A stretch of 64,000 nucleotides of DNA from NCBI GenBank assembly GCA_947561715.1, contig OX387205.1:3043001-3107000 (forward strand), written 5' to 3'. Position numbers and translations under genes: made by a program. A model generated the notes under the pieces. That model was not told the DNA's origin, did no database searches, and saw only the letters and a list, made by a program, of their open reading frames with translations. Within the stretch, counting starts at the first letter, position 1. Each line of letters begins with the position of its first letter. Positions 13,635-25,188 of this stretch are shown here, in pieces. The stretch comes from Ascidia mentula. Its lineage: Eukaryota > Chordata > Ascidiacea > Phlebobranchia > Ascidiidae.

Positions 13635-14789
13635 ATGGACGACGATATTTTAACCACCCTAAAAATTTTGATTATCGGTGACAGTGGAGTTGGAAAATCA
13701 AGGTTTGTAAAAGAGAAAATAAATTTAACATGTAGTGGTGCATTTAATTTCTGATAATCTTTGTCCACTAAACAGAAAAGTCAATCACTGGATAAACAAA
13801 ACAAGTGCACTATTACAGTTGTACTGTTAACCAAAATGTTAACGTTGCCTGTTATAAAAAAAACTTTAACCTTACTAAAATATTGCTTTGTAGTTTGCTG
13901 TTGAGATTCACCGATGACAAGTTTGACCCCGACCAATCTGCTACCATCGGAGTTGATTTCAAAGTTAAATCTCTTACCATTGACGGAAACAGAGTAAAAT
14001 TGGCAATTTGGGATACAGCTGGACAAGAACGATTTAGAACACTAACCCCTAGTTATTACCGTGGGGCACAAGGAGTAATATTTGGTTAGTTTGTCAAATT
14101 TCTAATACTCAACATTAACACAGTCTGCATTAAGCCGAAAAAAATAGCAGAAACAACGATTAAAACATGCTGGCATTTTCAAAAATATATTTTTTTATTG
14201 TTTCTGCAACCTGCAACTTTTACCTTTTCAAAAAATTTTGAGAGTGTATATACAGGTGAAAAGAATTGTATGTTGTAATGTTATGCTTTGAAGATACTGT
14301 ATATACATTTGCAGTTCACATAAATCTCTTTATTGGCTCCTCTATGCTTATATTTACCAAACTCAATTTTGTTTTGTTTGTTTGTAGTATATGACTGTAC
14401 ACGAAAAGACACCTTCAGCCATTTGGACACATGGCTCAGTGAAGTTGACACCTATTCCACTAAGACAGCAATAAAAATGCTAGTTGGAAACAAAATTGAC
14501 AAGGTGGGCAACTTGGTGAACCCATTTTTGCCAATTTTTTTACTTTATGATGTTTATAATTTTGTAGGAGGGAAGAGAAGTCACCCGCGACGAAGGCCTG
14601 AAATTTGCCCGAAGACATCGTATGCTGTTTATTGAGGCAAGTGCCAAAACTAGAGATGGTGTCGAATATGCCTTTGAGGAACTTGTTGAAAAGATTATCC
14701 AAACACCTGGATTATGGGAACATGATGGAAGGGGGAAAAAGTTGAATTTGGACTCCAAACAGGACCAACCTGGTGCATGTTATTGTTGA
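13635..14789 (+). CDS. RAB18: Ras-related GTPase Rab18 (4 exons)
   Basis: Small GTPase of ER and lipid-droplet membranes. Exons 13635-13702, 13894-14084, 14388-14503 and 14568-14789 sum to 597 nt (198 aa plus stop). The P-loop GDSGVGKS is at about residues 15-22, the effector region runs through [10 protein letters not shown], switch II is WDTAGQERF, the guanine-specificity loop is NKID and the last G motif is EASAK. The blocks [17 protein letters not shown] and [16 protein letters not shown] are diagnostic of Rab18 among Rabs. The protein ends in CYC, a CxC double-prenylation signal, whereas vertebrate Rab18 ends in a CaaX-like CSVL. It lies head-to-tail after XPO6 with about 1.1 kb between. 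Confidence 0.95.
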
Positions 14790-16286
14790 TATGAAGACTT
14801 AAATAAGTTATGTGTTCTGAAAGGCGCGGTGATCGTTGGTACAGAAACACCTGCGCCTGGGGTGTGTTTGATTCCATATCTGGAACATTGATAAATTGTT
14901 ATGCTGGTAAAATTGTATTGTAAATTAAAAATAATGACAAAAATTAAAAAAGGGGTTGTCACAATTGAAAACCTATTTGAGAGCTTTTTAAGTTACATAT
15001 ATTTTAAACCTTGTATTTTTAAATATGTCTGCTGTTTGTCATGGGGGGCTATTTGCACATATTGACTTAGAATCAAGTGTACTAAAGTGTAAAAGTGGCC
15101 TTATGCAAACACCACTGTCCTGTATAACATGGTAAAACCTTCTGGTTACTCTTTCAAACGATGTTGGAGCAAGTTCTGTTTGCATGTCGAGTTCCTCCAT
15201 TAACCACTAAAATAGTTGTACAGTTGGGAGTTATATTCATTGTAGGACTGTTTTAAAGTAATGAAAAATACACCAAAAATGATAAACTGTAACAATTTGT
15301 TTTATATATGTCAATAATTATTTGTTTGCTTTTATGTTGATGAACATTTTGAATTTGGGTTGCTGTCTGCATAAAAAATTGACAGATTGTTAAAGAATTG
15401 CTAACCAACATACTATTGGAAAGTGTTTAAACTTGAAAACGTTTGTTTTTAATATTTTTTGAATGTACAGTTTTAAGTTTCAGCAGGCAAATACTGGCTT
15501 TATCATACTTAATGTTCATGGTGCAATAGACAAATGGGTAAAGCTTTTGTATTTTGTTCAAATACAATTTAAACCTGACAATTTGACTTTTTAGTATGTA
15601 CCAAAACTAGATGCAAGCTATTTACAGTACATGGAAACAGATGCAATTTTTCTGTATACACACATGAAATTGCAGTTATGTAAATTCCTTCATTTGCAAG
15701 ACTTCTGCAACTGTTTGAAATATTACAATATTTTTGGTATGAGGAAACATGCCCAACCAACATGCGAACCGGTTGGTCACACAAAACAAATTTGTTTTGC
15801 AAATATAATTTATACACAACAATCAAACGATTATTCCCCAAAATAAAGATAAAGTGGTGTATGCCAAACATAGCACTCATAAGCATATAAGTAAGCATGC
15901 TAAATCAGAGAACTTGAACATATTAAGGTGAGAACTCAAAAATTGTGCAAAAGAACTTTATATATTGAATCATTCTGCAACGAAAGGATGAACTACCAAC
16001 ACAACAATTTTCACAAGGCACAGGAACATTGTCCGTGATATGCATAAACAAACAACAATAAATTTTGTATGTATTTATCTAAATTATAAGCAATTCATTC
16101 ATTGTACAAGTACACCATAACTACTGAAGACAAGCATTGAAAGAAATTTGTTACTACATTTTTGCTAATACCTGGAATACATATGCCATATATTACAACA
16201 CAGGTGCACAAGCAAATGGTTGTCATCTAGGTCACAACTTTTCAGTTCTGAATAGCGCAAAAACATCTTGAGCAAGTGTTATGCGT
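14790..16286. other. Convergent 3' flank RAB18/DLST
   Basis: This 1.5-kb AT-rich interval lies between the RAB18 and DLST stops. It must contain both 3' UTRs. ATTAAA-type signals are present downstream of RAB18 (near 14944), but no strong poly(A) signal stands out and no further gene or repeat is visible. Confidence 0.45.
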
Positions 16287-18044
16287 TTACATTGCAACCA
16301 AAAAGACGTTGGGGTCTTCCACACCTTCCTTGATTTTCTTTAAAAAGGTAACAGCTTCTCTCCCGTCCACCAAGCGGTGGTCATACGTAAGAGCAATATA
16401 CATCATGGGTCGTATTTTTACCTCACCCTTAACGGCAACTGGCCTATCATTAATAGCATGCATACCCAGGATAGCAGACTGTGGGGGGTTTATGATGGGA
16501 GTGCCAAACATCGAACCAAACACCCCACCATTACTGATTGTAAATGTGCCACCATCCATATCCTCTGGGGTCAACTCATTGTTTCTGGCCTTGGCAGCGA
16601 GATTTCCAAGTTCTTGTTCAATATTCAAGTAGTTCATCACCTCACAATTTCTTAGCACTGGAACGACCAGGCCTTTAGGGGTTGCTACAGCCACACTGAT
16701 GTCAACATGGTCTCGGTAAACAATTTCACTTGTGTCGTCATCAATTACAGCATTAACAACAGGAAGTTCCTTGAAAACAAACACAATTCTTAGTGATGAT
16801 GGAGTAAGTAGAATCTACTACTTGAAATATGTATGTATTATTGTACATATATATATGTATAGTTGCTGTACATACATAATTTGTTACGTTAAAATTTAAA
16901 AACCATGTGGAAACACATTTCCTGTTAGTTGCCTGACATTTTCTTACATTTTGGTGATAGTGTTTGTCTTTTTACATTTGTTGTCAACTAGACAATAGAT
17001 ATCTTGTTGGCTACATTTCATGGCAAGTTGGGAAGGCACAATAATATAAATACATATTGGTTTACTTTCATTAGTGATCAATTTTTCTGATTTGCCAGAA
17101 ATTTTCCAGAAAAATACAATATTAGTAGCCAAAGTTACAGAAATAATTTTTTACCAGATACATACCTGCAGAGCATAAGCTGAAGCCTTGATAAATGCCG
17201 ACATGAAACTTAATTTCACCTCATGCTTTTTGAGAAAACCTTCCTTGTATTTGTTCCTTAGAGCTATAATATTAGACATGTCCACTTCATTAAAAGTTGT
17301 CAGCATGGCTGCTGTATTTTGTGAATCCTTGAGTCTTTGGGCAATTCTCAATCTCATTCGGTTCATTTTTACTCTGTGCTCGGCACGCGAACCTGCCACC
17401 TTAACTTCAGCAACTGGGCTTGTTACTTTGGGTGGCAATTTAACTTCAGACACTGGGGTAGTTGAAGCAGGCTTCAATGGAGGTGGGGTTGGTGGTGGAG
17501 GTTGATTTGGAATTGAAACAGACTCCACCTGTGGGGCTACTACCTTTTGCTCTGCTTTGGGAGACGGAGCAGCAGTCTCTGTCTGTTTTTTTGCAGCAGG
17601 AGCTGCACCATCTGTGTTAATTTTAAACAGTGGTGTTCCGGGGGTTACTGTGGTGCCATCTTCAACAAGCAACTCTTCGATGACGCCTGAGGCAGGCGAT
17701 GGGATAGGAATAGAAGTTTTATCAGTTTCTATTTCAGCTACTGTTTCGTCTTCGTCTACAGCGTCTCCTGCTGCTTTTTCCCACCTCACATCACCCTCAG
17801 TAATAGACTCGGCAAAGCCAGGGCAGTTGACTGTGGTAGATGCCAATTTTACCCGCGTAGTAAATAGTTCTCTGCATAGTGATTGTGTGAACGGCGGAAC
17901 ATGCAGTGGCAGCGACTCTATTCCAGGATATAATTTAGATTTGCCATATGACTGTGCTTGTAATTTCGGCCAAACGCTGAAGCACCGTGAGCTAGCTCTA
18001 ACTTGAGTAAAAACTTTTGATGTGCTTCTCACGTAAATACTCAT
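16287..18044 (-). CDS. DLST: Dihydrolipoyl succinyltransferase, 2-oxoglutarate dehydrogenase E2 (2 exons)
   Basis: Core E2 subunit of the mitochondrial 2-oxoglutarate dehydrogenase complex. It moves the succinyl group from E1-bound intermediate via lipoyl-lysine to CoA. Exon 1 is 17166-18044 and exon 2 is 16287-16769, joined in phase 0 across a 396-bp GT-AG intron ([11 protein letters not shown]). The product is 453 aa, the same as human. The ATG at 18044 ([10 protein letters not shown]) is preferred; the upstream open codons include only a TTG. Residues 1-70 are a basic, Ser-rich targeting peptide. The lipoyl domain is about 76-150 with the modified lysine in ETDKTSIPI (K109). A proline-rich linker (PPPPTPPP) follows without a peripheral-subunit-binding domain, as expected for DLST. 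The catalytic motif [10 protein letters not shown] is near the C-terminus. Its first exon and promoter were duplicated to 21.6-22.2 kb. Confidence 0.95.
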
Positions 18045-18520
18045 TTTTGCCAAAATAATAATAAAAAAATCCCTAACGTTACCAACTGCAAAATTATTTT
18101 TTTTTTAAATACAATAGGTCGACAATCTACTTTTAAAACAACATATCAAACAGACGAACACCTGCAAAACAAGCAAGTTTCTGCAAAACGCCGTTTACAT
18201 GGTTTGGCATTGAGTGACATTTCTAATTAAATCGCATGAGCGGAACTATTTGCGGTGAACTTAAATATGATGTCTATTAATATTTTTTTTGTTGTGTAGA
18301 AGATAATGCAGAATTGATCTGTTGCGAAATTTATATTTCAAACTGGTTGCCAGGTTTAAGAATAAACAATTTTTTAATCCCCCTTTTCAAGTTATTTTCG
18401 TACACCTTGCAGTAACCAAAACAGAATGAATACATTTACAGCACATGAAGTACCAACGACAACAGTTCTACACAGTGAAATATTTATGTAACAACGCTGA
18501 AGGATAAAATGTTTTAGCTT

Positions 18521-19960
18521 TACGAGATGCAGAAGAGACGCAATACAAGCACTGGTTTTTGTGACGAATGTTACAAGTACTTCCCCCCAGATTTGCTGGT
18601 GATGAAAAAACATCACGTGTAGGCGATTGAGAAGTCGGTTAATGCGATTGAGCGTATGAAATGCAAATGTTGGGGTGCGGGAAAAATTAAATAATATGCA
18701 AAGAAATTGGTTATGTTATTGATAGCGAAGACTTGGTTATAGCGGTGCACAAGGAAAACTCACAACAAAAATGGGGGTTATACGCCTAAGCAGCAGGAGG
18801 GGCGGTTGGTTCTTGGTCATTTACGTTTTTTTACAGGGTACAACGCATGCCAAGGGTTGGTTTCAGTCTCGTTTTGGACTGGTGCTTTGGCCAGGTTGGT
18901 TACCTGGTTCATTCCTATCAAAGGGATTTAGGATTGTCCGAGCTCGTGCTATATATTGAGCAATAGTTGGTCTTACACGTGGGTATAGGCGTAGCCATAC
19001 ATGCTTAGTTGCAAAACTTGTTAATATAACACCCCAAATTAAGGATAAGATTACTAAAATAGCCAGGATTGCTCCAGAATGGGTCTGTGATTGACGATAG
19101 GGTCATTTAAAACGTTTGTTTAAGTACTGAATGGATGCTGCTTGAGACGCGCAAATTTGCCACATCCGACGTTTTGGAGAAGTCCGGTTGCGCCCTGAAA
19201 TACGAGTCTATGTGTTCATTCTGCAGTTTGGTTTGTGCCAGTAACGCAAGAATTTACTGAAGATCCCGAAGTGGGTAGGGAGTTCCTAGAATGTTCAAGG
19301 CTTCGAAAAAGTTATCTTGTTATATCGATATGTTTATTGGAAGTGGTTGCGGGGATAATTGGTTGATATCCGTATCAACGTGTAACATAGTGTATTTAAT
19401 AAACCGATAGGTTTTTCCCTGTATTTTAAAGTGAAAAATCCTATTAGGTTGGTGGTGTTCTACAAACTGTACCTTTGATTGTTATTCTCCGTTAGAATAC
19501 AGCTGCCATATGGATTGATTTGCTTTATCTGGCTAGGCTATTCCGCTAAACAATAGACGTGTGGCATATACATCATTGTATTGTAAGCAGCGTATGGTAG
19601 GCGTACATTTCGGTATGCGCAGCCTATCTCTTTGATAGTATCTTCAGTAAGTATATGGCTGCTTTCAGTTGCCCCATGAGTAATTATAAAGGGTTAATGC
19701 GCGCGTTAGTTGTAAGTAGTACCGAGAGATAAGATTGCAGTTGGCATTCTAGGTAGGATACATCAGCATTCAGGTAATCGTTATTGACCATTTAAATCAT
19801 TTAGACAAAAGCCAATAGAAATCGACGTGGACTTGGCCGATGGGCGTAATATTGCCTGATAATTGGCCCGGACAAAATCGCATGAAGTGGGTTCTAGGAC
19901 AAGGTAACTGCACGTGAAATTTGCGTCCTTGCGAAGGCAGTTATATGCCTGAGCTGATTT
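18521..19960. other. Unassigned spacer between DLST and Ty3 remains
   Basis: No long open frame and no recognisable protein family. The stretch has higher GC than the flanks. It abuts the integrase fossil at about 19.96 kb, so it may be older decayed retroelement DNA, but I cannot show that. Confidence 0.3.
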
Positions 19961-20520
19961 TGCAGTGACCTAGGAACATAAAGGGGGTAGTTATTTGTTT
20001 AGTTATTGGATTTCGTTATACGGCGTCCCAGAATCAACAACTACCGACAGTGGTTCCCAATTTACAAGTGAAATGTGAAAAAATGGAATGGTCTTCTTAG
20101 GTGTCCAGCATGGAACAACCACTATCGCAATGTGATGGAATTTCTGAAAAGTGTGATAAGACAATAAAATTAGCCTTGAAATATTTGATCGACAACCCTG
20201 ATTGGTGTTATCAACTCCCACTCGCCCGTTTGTCCATATGCTCAGCGCCTAAGGAAACGCTCCAGGCATCATCCAGTGACATGCTGTATGGAAAAGCATT
20301 AAGGTTACCAGGACATTTTTTTGGATTAAACAGCCCCGACAATATCCAAGACCCTTAGACGTTTATTAAGGCCCAGAACGATTACTTCCGGAAATTTACA
20401 ACCGTTTCCCAACATCACGACCCACGTATTTGGCAACGGGCTTGCAAATGCTTGTGCAATGCTGCACACAAAACATCAGGTTTCTGTTGCGCATGTTACA
20501 CCCCAAAGATAGGATGTATT
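19960..20520 (+). mobile_element. Ty3/gypsy retrotransposon fossil, integrase end of pol
   Basis: Translation shows a decayed integrase: a core-domain segment around YGVPESTTTDSGSQFTSE, then ALRLPGHFF, then a stretch containing QHHDPRIWQ. These match the C-terminal half of Ty3/gypsy integrases. The copy is a clearly broken, partial, probably old fragment. It marks the left border of the tandem channel-gene array. Confidence 0.7.
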
Positions 20521-21064
20521 TATATTCTTTGGGCAACCTGGCACCTTAAAGCTTCGCCTGAAAAGACTGTTCAAGGACTTGTTTGTTTTTCCGTGCGTGT
20601 GGCCTATAGGATATGTCCTTACTTTCACAAGCAGTGTCTCAGAAAATGCGAACGTGATTATTTCTAAGAAAAGTGCTAATTTTGGACTCGTGTGTTGTCG
20701 TGATAAACGTTTATAGATGAACCTTTGTTGCTTAAAAGCATAATCGTATTACAAATATCCTCTAAAATCGGGCAAAGTTTCAAAAATAAAAATAAAGCAA
20801 CAAAAATCACCAAACTGTCTTTTTAACCCTTTTATTAACTCACATGATTGCTATACAAACGGTTACGTGGAATCTTATCTTATATGTGTACACACTACGC
20901 ATATTATGGCAAATAACTAGTTACTACTTGCAGTGATAAAGTGGATCTGTGTTTACAACGGTTTTTTGTTATAGCTCATGTAAACAGAGAGCATAGGCAT
21001 TTTTATAGATTAAATCTTCTGGTTGCAAATACGCTGTAAGAAAGCCTTTCAAATTTCAACTATA
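20521..21064 (+). repeat. Array upstream module, copy 0
   Basis: This block is closely similar to the 5' flanks of genes A (25.7-26.6 kb), B (31.9-32.4 kb), C (38.6-39.1 kb) and D (44.3-44.8 kb), starting near TTGGGCAACCTGGCA and ending with the leader GCTGTAAGAAAGCC just before the ATG. It is the leftmost trace of the duplicated unit. Confidence 0.75.
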
Positions 21065-21201
21065 ATGATGTCACTGGACGAAAATCAACTTCATGCCGAT
21101 CTCCTGGCGTTGCACAAACTTAAACCATGGTGGGAGACTATCCGTACTTACATAATTGCTGCCATGATAACTTCAAGTTTGTTTCTGCTTTACAAGGCCA
21201 A
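21065..21201 (+). pseudogene. LRRC8-like channel gene, 5' fragment (copy 0)
   Basis: About 46 codons (MMSLDENQLHADLLALHK onward, through KPWWETIRTY and TM1) match genes A-E at near identity. Similarity then stops abruptly within the codons after LLYKA and an unrelated tail runs to a stop at 21244. The rest of the gene is missing. The sharp break indicates deletion or incomplete duplication rather than slow decay. Confidence 0.85.
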
Positions 21202-21244
21202 ATCCATTTTCCAAAATCATCCACTTGATTGTGCGATTGATTAA

Positions 21245-21611
21245 GCGTTCGTCAACTTAGATGGTCGATCGCGTCTGATTTTGTATTTTTTTTGAGTCTT
21301 TCTATGTGTTTGTGGTTTCTAGAATTCTCAAAACGCGAAATGCAGAACTTTTCGCTAGTGGTTACAATTAACAAGTGATTGACACCCAGACAATTGTGTG
21401 AGCTGCATACAGATAGCCACTGTTTCGACCTAAAAGGTCTCAACAGTGCAGCTGGTGTGACTATCAGACGACTTTGCTGACCAAACGGCCAAGCAAAGAC
21501 TTCCACTTTGTGGTCACGATTCAATCACCGTCATCCGTTGGCCACCAAACTAAGTGTAACCTTACAGAGAAAACAAAGTGGAATTGTTTGTTGATCACGT
21601 GGCCCAGGGCG
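21245..21611. other. Unique junction sequence
   Basis: About 370 bp between the truncated copy 0 and the DLST-derived duplication. I find no match elsewhere in the window and no convincing coding content. Confidence 0.3.
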
Positions 21612-22245
21612 TGACTCGGCAAAAGCCAGGGCAGTTGACTGTTGTAGATGCCAATTTTAACCGCGTAGTAAATAGTTCTCTGCATGGTGATTGCGTGAAC
21701 GGCGGAACATGCAGTTGCAGAGCCTCTATTCCAGGATATACTTTTGATTTGCCATATGACTGTGCTTGCCGAAATACTAATAAAAAAATCCCTAACGTTA
21801 CAAACTGCAAAATTATTTGTTTCATTAAAGACAATAGGTCGACAATCTACTTTTGAAACAACATATCAAACAGACAAATACCTGCAAAACAAGCAAGTTT
21901 CTGCAAAACGCCGTTTACATGGTTTGGCATTGAGTGACATTTCTAATTAAATCGCATGAGCGGAACTATTTGCAGTGTACTTAAGTATGGTGTCTATTGT
22001 TATATTTTTTTGCTTACTACTTAGCAGTGATCTGTGGCGAACTTCATATCTAAAACTGGTTGCTAGCTTTGAGAATAAACAATTTCTTGAGCCCCTTTTC
22101 CAAGTTATTTTCGTACACCTTGCAGTAACCAAAACAGAATGAACACATGCAAATGAAAACCAAGTACCCACGACAACAGTTCTATACGATGAAATATTTA
22201 TGTAAGAACGCTGAAGTGAAGGATAAAATGTTTTAGCTATGCGCT
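21612..22245 (-). pseudogene. Duplicated DLST 5' end and promoter
   Basis: This segment is a direct-orientation copy of about 17,812-18,520: the DLST targeting-peptide coding region (for example [11 protein letters not shown] and the SYGKSK block) plus about 450 bp of DLST upstream sequence, at over 90% identity in the best stretches. The region equivalent to 17,965-18,050, which holds the real ATG and first codons, is deleted, and homology ends just after the targeting peptide. It cannot encode DLST but carries a copied DLST promoter region next to the channel-gene array. Confidence 0.85.
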
Positions 22246-22419
22246 GTTAAGACGAGATGTAAATTCATGCAACAAAATTGATGAGATCAAACAACAAAAA
22301 TACCACGTACGGTCATAACTTATTCTCGGCTTTGTTCAGATAGTGGTTCGTATGAGGAAAACTAAAAAAATGACGAACAAAGAAGGCTGTAAAAATTGAT
22401 GTGGGTAATTATTCAAGGA

Positions 22420-22717
22420 GCGCACAACTTATTTACGCATTTTGTTCAACAAGTACTTTGAGAAATGCGAAATTAGTCCTTTCTCGTTCAAAATAAGGAA
22501 GTGGGAATTTCTGACAACAATACAAACTTCAAAGGACGCTTGCAGTTAGTCATTAGCTCAAGACAAACAAATTCATGGGTTGACGTCAATGTGCATGATT
22601 TGACGAAAGTCTCAAATTACCACAGAGGTGTTGCTGGTTTAACGAACTGGAAGTCGTGGTTTTCTTCGAACAAATATATTGTGTGCAGTTTACTTTGTCT
22701 GACCGTTGTTAACAGTA
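22420..22717 (+). repeat. Array upstream module of unit A, left part
   Basis: Matches the distal upstream modules at 31.6-31.8, 38.2-38.5 and 44.0-44.2 kb (shared run GGAGCGCACAACT, then AGCTCAAGACAAACAAA). It is split by the TIR element at 22,718 and resumes at 25,189. The TA at 22716-22717 is the left target-site copy. Confidence 0.75.
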
Positions 22718-25188
22718 CACTAGAAAATTAGACGTGTTGTTTTGACACTGCTACGTGTTGAAATGACACACTTCTGTGTTGCCAAACGTGTTGTTTTATA
22801 AGCACCGAGTGAAAACAACACGCTTGATGTGTATTTCTAACACGGCGGTGTGTGTTTTAGCGTTAAAATCTGCAAACAACACGTGTGTTCTTTGGAAACA
22901 ACACGGCAGTTTCTGGCAAACGTGTTGCAAATTTGCATAATAACACATCAACGTGTTATATGCACTACTGTTAGCAACACGCTTTCCGTGTTGTTATCAG
23001 ACATCTATGTTTACATAGGATTTTGACGGTCAAAATTCGAAGGCTGGTGACAAGATAAATTACTAAAGAAGTGTTTTATATTGCATATCAATATTTCTAT
23101 TGAAGTAAGTAATGGCGATGGGAAATGCCCAACATGTATTCCTCTGTCATAATGTATTTTAAATTACGTCATAAAGCAAGCAATCAGTAAAATGCATTAA
23201 TGCTGATTTTACTGCTAATCACAGTTGTATGCGCAATTGCTAGTGTATAATTAAGAGCGTTTTGAGTTAGATATTATCAAACTATACTCCTATCGTTTAA
23301 GGGCATTGCGAGTAAAATTTAGGTTCTCTCGCCCACGTTTCGAAAACGCACAATCCGAAGCATGGGGATCCGCCCAATGTAAGTATAAATTAATTACTAC
23401 CTACTTATTTGTCCATTATTTTTAAACGTAAATTAACTGTATTAATACAATAACATTTTGTAATGTCAGATTGTTATAAACTTGGAAGCTGAGAATTTTT
23501 TGGACTGTGTAGACAAGGTTTCATTTACACCTTGCCTTGAAAATATTTCGGCGGGAATTTGTGGCGAAATGTTTCAAAGCAGCTTGCCAGGTTGGCTTGT
23601 TAACTATGTTGTTTCAACAACAAGGGTAAGTCGTGCCACTTCGTTTTTAGCTATGTTAAAATGTGTATTTTGTCATTTTTAATATGAGCTGTTTGGTTTG
23701 CAAAATTCTTTTAGGTTATATTGTATAAACTAGATCCTTGTATACTGTTGATCAACTTGTTGCAATACAAATTGTGGATCAGATGGATCACCCTGAGGTT
23801 AGTTTTAAGCACTTTATCAACATGTGTGCTTTTTAAGCATGTGCTTTTATTCACTTCATTAACAATTGCATGTACAATAAACCAAACACCAGGCACTTTA
23901 AAACATACATAACAATAAATGTTGTGCAGATGTTATTTTTGTTGTTGAATGTTTTGTAGATTGTCTTACTTGCTGGTTTGGGCCTGATACCAGAAGAATA
24001 TGTTGACACATGAAAAGTAATGTTCAGTAAGTATTGTCATTTCTTATCAAAGTAACAAATACAGCATTTTTGTGTTCTGTATTTCACCTTTGCCCTTCGG
24101 CAAATAAAACTTTTCAACAACAATTCCTTTTAGGTTAATTGATGTTGGGGTGGACATCATGAAGATACAAAGGAAAAAGTAATATCAGCAAGCATTCTAC
24201 TGCCATTTTTGTTCTGACGAAGGTAAATATTTTTTTTATTCACAAACTATAAGTTAGTTTTGTAAGTAGTATGTATGAAGCCGCTTACAAAAACAAGTTA
24301 CTGAAAATGCTCATTTTGTGGTAGCAAATTACTATATGGCATTCTTGTTTTTCATTAATTCGCATATTCGAAGGCTGAAAACATGTTGGTGATAATTCAT
24401 ATTCATACATTGACTTTTCAAGGCAAAGTTGTATTGTTGTCTCAATTTTGACATGGTTTTAAAAATAACTAATTGTGTTAATGTCAATGATATTTTCATA
24501 TATTTTATCTTATGCCTATTTATTTTCTTTTCAGAATGAACAGCACAAGATGCTAGCCCATGCTTGTATTGTAATCAATACAAATAATGTTGGGTTCATT
24601 GGACTGATGTCCATTGCTGTGGATATCTCTATATAAAGTAAAGCTACCAAACATATTTGCTTGGTTGGCTGTTCATTATAGTTTGATTTTGTACTTTGCA
24701 GCCATAAAAAGTTAACATAGTTGAAGTTAATGCCTTAGACAAATTTCTAAAACAACTGTTGGCTTTGACATTTTGCATGTTCAACACAAAAATGTGCATG
24801 ATATGTATTTCAACTACTTATGCTACTTGATGGTTTCAAATTTGGTTATAATTAGTGCCATATACAAATTTTCACAGTTGTATTTGTTTTTCTGCATCTC
24901 GTTCCAGTCCTTTTCAATTGCCTTTACTATTGTAATACAACTTGGTGCATATATAACTGTGTGGTTTGAAACAACACGCATTTCCCGTGTAATGGGCTTG
25001 TAGCCGTATACGACACATTACACGCGTGTTGTTTAGGCAGGATCGCAGATTTTCACGGCAAAACAACACGTTGGGTGTGTCTGAACATTCACAGCGAGAA
25101 ACAACACGGCTGTTATGCAACACGTGTACAGTGTTGTATACGGCTACAGAATTGCCGTGTTGAAACAACACGTTTCACTTTTCTAGTG
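22718..25188. mobile_element. TA-targeting DNA transposon with TIRs and splice-like interior
   Basis: Terminal inverted repeats begin CACTAGAAAA and contain ACGTGTTGTTT. Many subterminal ACAACACG/CGTGTTGT motifs fill about 270 bp at the left end and 220 bp at the right. The element is flanked by TA (22716-22717 and 25189-25190), and paralogous empty sites at about 31,829 and 38,493 read CAGTAAGGAG, confirming ends and a TA duplication. The interior has several splice-like exons, including an open stretch 23470-23625 (ENISAGICGEMFQSS) ended by GTAAGT, and others near 23323-23378, 23715-23797, 23960-24011 and 24134-24222. No transposase motif is recognised, so it may be non-autonomous with captured sequence, or a degenerate autonomous copy. 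TA duplication suggests the Tc1/mariner-IS630 group, but the family is unproven. Confidence 0.75.

Noticed and set aside
17557-18006. 149-codon plus-strand frame opposite DLST
   Set aside because: Antisense shadow of DLST exon 1, with low-complexity Ser/Val composition mirroring the lipoyl domain and linker.
21578-21856. Plus-strand frame resembling an EGF-like Cys-rich peptide (NGGTCSCRASIPGYTFDL)
   Set aside because: It is the antisense reading of the duplicated DLST targeting-peptide region. The same pattern appears antisense to DLST itself.
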